Below, piece by piece: positions 61,188-64,000 of a stretch of DNA of 64,000 nt. The stretch is from Flagellimonas amoyensis. GTDB lineage: Bacteria; Bacteroidota; Bacteroidia; Flavobacteriales; Flavobacteriaceae. Under the pieces are notes generated by a model. That model saw only the letters and a program-made list of their open reading frames with translations. It was not told the origin of the DNA and ran no database searches. The position numbers and the translations under genes are program-made. The stretch covers positions 310,001 through 374,000 of the forward strand of contig NZ_QBUK01000001.1 in the NCBI RefSeq assembly GCF_003058265.1, given 5' to 3'. Positions within the stretch are counted from its first letter, which is position 1, and each line of letters begins with the position of its first letter.

Positions 61188-63494
61188 ATGAATCAAGACT
61201 ATATCCAAGCAGACCCTTGGTCCATTATCGAGGAAGGATTTGACCGGGAACAGGTAAAATCCTCCGAAAGCCTTTTCAGTATAGGTAACGGGTCCATGGG
61301 CCAGCGTGCCAATTTTGAGGAACAGTACTCCGGGGAAACCTTTCAGGGCAGCTACATCGCCGGGGTCTATTATCCAGACAAGACCCGTGTGGGTTGGTGG
61401 AAAAATGGGTATCCCGAATACTTTGCCAAGGTGCTCAACGCCCCCAACTGGATTGGGGTGGATATCATCATAAATGATGAAGCACTGGACCTGAACACCT
61501 GTAAAAAGGTGGAACATTTCCGTCGCGAGCTCCACATGAAAGAGGGTTGGTACAAACGCAGCTTTGTGGCCACCCTGCCCAATGATGTGGAAGTGGCCGT
61601 TGAGGTCCTCAGGTTTCTGAGCTTGGATTTGGATGAGACCGGGGCTATACAATATAATGTACAACTGCTGAACTCGGATGCCGAGGTCATTGTGGTCCCC
61701 TATTTGGATGGGGGCATCAAGAACATGGACAGCAATTGGGCCGACAAGTTCTGGAACATCACCAATATTGCTTCGGATGGGAACAGGGCCTTTGTGGCAT
61801 CGCATACCATGAAGACCGATTTTGCCGTCTGCACTTTTATGCAGGGCGAACTCTATATCGATGGGGATACATTGGACATGGAACCCGAAATTGAAGAAAC
61901 CGGCACGTCGGTGAGGCATGCCTATAAAGTTGATCTCAGCAAGGACGAAACCCTGACCTTGGTAAAATTTGGAGGGTACACGGTGGACAGGAACCATCCC
62001 AAGGACAAACTGCAGGAAGCCGCCAATAAGGTCTTGGACAAGGCCTCTGCTTTAGGATTTGATGGCTTGCTCCAAAAGCAGAAAGATGCCTGGGCGCAGG
62101 TTTGGGAGATGAGCGATATCACCATTGATGGAGATATCAAAGCGCAACAAGGTATTCGGTTCAATATTTTTCAGCTCAACCAGACCTATTCGGGCAAAGA
62201 TTCCCGTTTGAATATTGGCCCAAAAGGATTCACTGGTGAAAAATACGGTGGAAGTACTTATTGGGACACCGAAGCCTATTGTTTGCCCTTCTACATGGCC
62301 ACAAAAAACCAGCAAGTGGCTTGGAACCTGCTCCAATACCGATACGACCATCTACAGAAGGCCATCGAGAATGCCGAGAAATTGGGATTCACCAACGGGG
62401 CGGCCCTCTATCCCATGGTCACCATGAACGGAGAGGAATGCCACAACGAATGGGAGATCACTTTTGAAGAAATCCATCGGAACGGGGCCATCGCTTTTGC
62501 CATTTATAATTACCATCGCTTTACAGGCGATTACGACTATATCCCCAAAATGGGCCTTGAAGTCTTGATCGGGATAGCCCGATTTTGGCATCAGCGCGTC
62601 AATTTTTCAGAGGAAAAACAGCAATATGTAATGCTTGGCGTAACAGGGCCCAATGAATACGAGAACAACGTGAACAACAATTGGTACACCAACTATTTGG
62701 CTCAATGGTGCATCGATTATACCATCGAACAGATCAATAAGGTCCGCGAATCCTATCCCAAGGACCATGAAAGAATTATGGCCAAGGCAAAGCTGTCCCC
62801 AGCTGAAATTGAGGATTGGGCCAAAGTTTCGGGCAATATGTACTTTCCCTATTCGGAAAAATACCAAGTATTCTTGCAGCAAGATGGCTTTTTGGATAAG
62901 AAAATGGTCAAGGTGCAAGATTTGGACAGGTCCGAACGGCCCATCAACCAAAAATGGAGTTGGGACCGGATCCTGCGATCACCCTACATCAAACAGGCCG
63001 ATGTACTCCAAGGCTTCTATTTTTTTGAGGACCATTTCAGCCCAGAAGATTTGGAAAGGCATTTTGATTTTTACGAACCCTTCACCGTGCACGAATCCTC
63101 CCTTTCGCCTTGTGTGCATAGCATTCAGGCGGCTAAATTGGGACGGATGGAGCAGGCCTACACTTTTTACTTAAGGACCTCCCGATTGGATCTGGACGAT
63201 TATAACAAAGAAGTGGAGGAAGGCCTTCACATTACTTCCATGGCAGGAACCTGGATGAGCATTGTGGAAGGTTTTGGCGGGATGCGGGTGCTGGACGGCA
63301 CATTGCATTTTGGGCCTAGGATCCCCAAACAATGGAAATCCTATTCCTTCAAGATCAATTTTAGGAACCAGATCATCACCGTTACTGTTTCTGCGGACGG
63401 TTGCTCTTTTGGGGTTACGGGCGAAGGACCACTCACCATACAAGTGCATGGCAAATCGGTCCAGTTGGTTCCCGGGGAAACGGTGAAGGCATGA
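61188..63494 (+). CDS. GH65 family glycoside phosphorylase (maltose phosphorylase-like)
   Basis: The 768-residue protein matches GH65: an N-terminal beta-sandwich (residues 1-270), linker and (alpha/alpha)6 barrel (about 320-700) and C-terminal sheet. The general acid is Glu490 in VTGPNEYENNVNN, aligned with the catalytic Glu of known maltose phosphorylases. FxxYRYxxL and WDTEAYCLPF motifs also fit. It has no signal peptide, so it is cytoplasmic and would convert maltose with phosphate to beta-glucose-1-phosphate and glucose. A beta-phosphoglucomutase gene, often next to it, is not in the window. Its TGA overlaps the next ATG (ATGA). Confidence 0.93.
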   Translation: MNQDYIQADPWSIIEEGFDREQVKSSESLFSIGNGSMGQRANFEEQYSGETFQGSYIAGVYYPDKTRVGWWKNGYPEYFAKVLNAPNWIGVDIIINDEALDLNTCKKVEHFRRELHMKEGWYKRSFVATLPNDVEVAVEVLRFLSLDLDETGAIQYNVQLLNSDAEVIVVPYLDGGIKNMDSNWADKFWNITNIASDGNRAFVASHTMKTDFAVCTFMQGELYIDGDTLDMEPEIEETGTSVRHAYKVDLSKDETLTLVKFGGYTVDRNHPKDKLQEAANKVLDKASALGFDGLLQKQKDAWAQVWEMSDITIDGDIKAQQGIRFNIFQLNQTYSGKDSRLNIGPKGFTGEKYGGSTYWDTEAYCLPFYMATKNQQVAWNLLQYRYDHLQKAIENAEKLGFTNGAALYPMVTMNGEECHNEWEITFEEIHRNGAIAFAIYNYHRFTGDYDYIPKMGLEVLIGIARFWHQRVNFSEEKQQYVMLGVTGPNEYENNVNNNWYTNYLAQWCIDYTIEQINKVRESYPKDHERIMAKAKLSPAEIEDWAKVSGNMYFPYSEKYQVFLQQDGFLDKKMVKVQDLDRSERPINQKWSWDRILRSPYIKQADVLQGFYFFEDHFSPEDLERHFDFYEPFTVHESSLSPCVHSIQAAKLGRMEQAYTFYLRTSRLDLDDYNKEVEEGLHITSMAGTWMSIVEGFGGMRVLDGTLHFGPRIPKQWKSYSFKINFRNQIITVTVSADGCSFGVTGEGPLTIQVHGKSVQLVPGETVKA

Positions 63495-64000
63495 AAACTA
63501 ATCGCTTCATCGCTTTTTTGATAGTGTTGGGAGCGTTATATTCATGCAAGGAAAAAACCGTACAAAGGCCCGCTGAACCGCCCATGAGAAAGAAAATCGT
63601 AGTCTATCAGGTGTTTACACGACTTTTTGGCAACACCAATACCACCAACAAGCCCTGGGGCACCCTAGCCGAAAATGGTGTGGGCAAGTTTTCCGACTTT
63701 ACGGAAAAGGCCCTGGAAGAAATAAAAGGACTGGGCATCACACACGTCTGGTATACCGGAGTACCGCACCATGCCTTGATCAATGATTACACCGCCTACG
63801 GAATTTCGAATGACGATCCCGATGTGGTGAAGGGCAGGGCGGGGTCTCCCTATGCGGTCAAGGATTACTACAATGTGAATCCCGACCTCGCCAACGATCC
63901 CTCCAACCGATTGGAAGAGTTCAAGGCCCTTATCCAAAGAACCCATGATGCGGGGATGAAGGTCATCATCGATATTGTTCCCAACCATGTGGCCCGGAAC
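63491..64000 (+). CDS. GH13 alpha-amylase-family lipoprotein (3' part cut off by window edge)
   Basis: The first 170 residues are present. A lipoprotein signal (LGALYSC, lipid Cys19) is followed by the amylase barrel start (IVVYQVFTRLFGNTN, LGITHVWYTGV) and region I DIVPNHVARN at the window end. Lipid-anchored GH13 enzymes in this position act as surface or periplasmic amylases that trim maltodextrins before or after transport. It is cotranscribed with GH65 (4-bp overlap). Which substrate chain length it prefers is unknown. Confidence 0.93.
   Translation, partial: MKTNRFIAFLIVLGALYSCKEKTVQRPAEPPMRKKIVVYQVFTRLFGNTNTTNKPWGTLAENGVGKFSDFTEKALEEIKGLGITHVWYTGVPHHALINDYTAYGISNDDPDVVKGRAGSPYAVKDYYNVNPDLANDPSNRLEEFKALIQRTHDAGMKVIIDIVPNHVARN

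Noticed and set aside
1..64000. tRNA, rRNA, CRISPR array, transposase, integrase, phage or toxin-antitoxin genes
   Set aside because: No clover-leaf, spaced-repeat array or signature motif was seen on either strand, although short RNAs cannot be excluded by eye.

Overview
The window looks like a chromosomal segment of a marine-type Flavobacteriaceae bacterium (Bacteroidota); a Muricauda/Allomuricauda-like genus is plausible but cannot be proven from sequence reading alone. Supporting signs are two proteins ending in type IX secretion (T9SS) type A sorting domains, a SusC/SusD pair, DUF4271 and DUF4296 proteins, many lipoproteins with short signal peptides, and repeated Bacteroidota-style TAnnTTTG promoter elements about 20 to 60 bp upstream of genes. 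I found no tRNA, rRNA, CRISPR array, transposase, integrase or phage gene. Nearly all of the window is coding.

Left part (1-13.8 kb) is mostly core metabolism: a truncated Lrp/AsnC regulator, a nested inverted-repeat element, a saccharopine dehydrogenase-family enzyme, DUF423, ATP-dependent PEP carboxykinase, a minus-strand operon (GT39 glycosyltransferase, DUF4271, HemD), a divergent plus-strand operon (polyprenol-phosphate GT2, dihydroorotase, DUF4296 lipoprotein), an epimerase, TyrS, a cupin and a LuxE-like protein.

Middle part (13.8-22 kb) is a coherent secretion/uptake locus. Two tiny T9SS-tail proteins, a lipoprotein made of two nearly identical 345-residue units, and a TonB-dependent receptor are divergent from a PhoB/PhoR-type two-component system. 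The shared control region carries GTTA repeats at 11-bp spacing. From 22 to 34 kb come housekeeping genes: TrmB, a LysE-type exporter, an alkyltransferase-like protein, an amidase, an Fe-S/redox run (Mrp, NifU, ferredoxin-NADP reductase, 2Fe-2S ferredoxin), a TPM-domain protein, a penicillin acylase-family lipoprotein and envelope proteins.

Right part (34-64 kb) is more accessory. It holds an acyltransferase, an AraC-type membrane regulator, a metallophosphoesterase, a GAF protein, an HD-PycTM fusion (a Pycsar effector-like membrane protein with no cyclase seen), and a 1237-residue metallophosphoesterase fused to an outer-membrane barrel. A five-gene minus-strand operon follows: two giant VCBS/UnbV lipoproteins, a vanadium haloperoxidase-like lipoprotein, an SRPBCC/GyrI-like protein and a beta-propeller lipoprotein. 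The window ends in a maltodextrin utilisation locus: SusD, SusC, a LacI regulator with a candidate operator, a GH65 phosphorylase, and the start of a GH13 amylase cut by the window edge.
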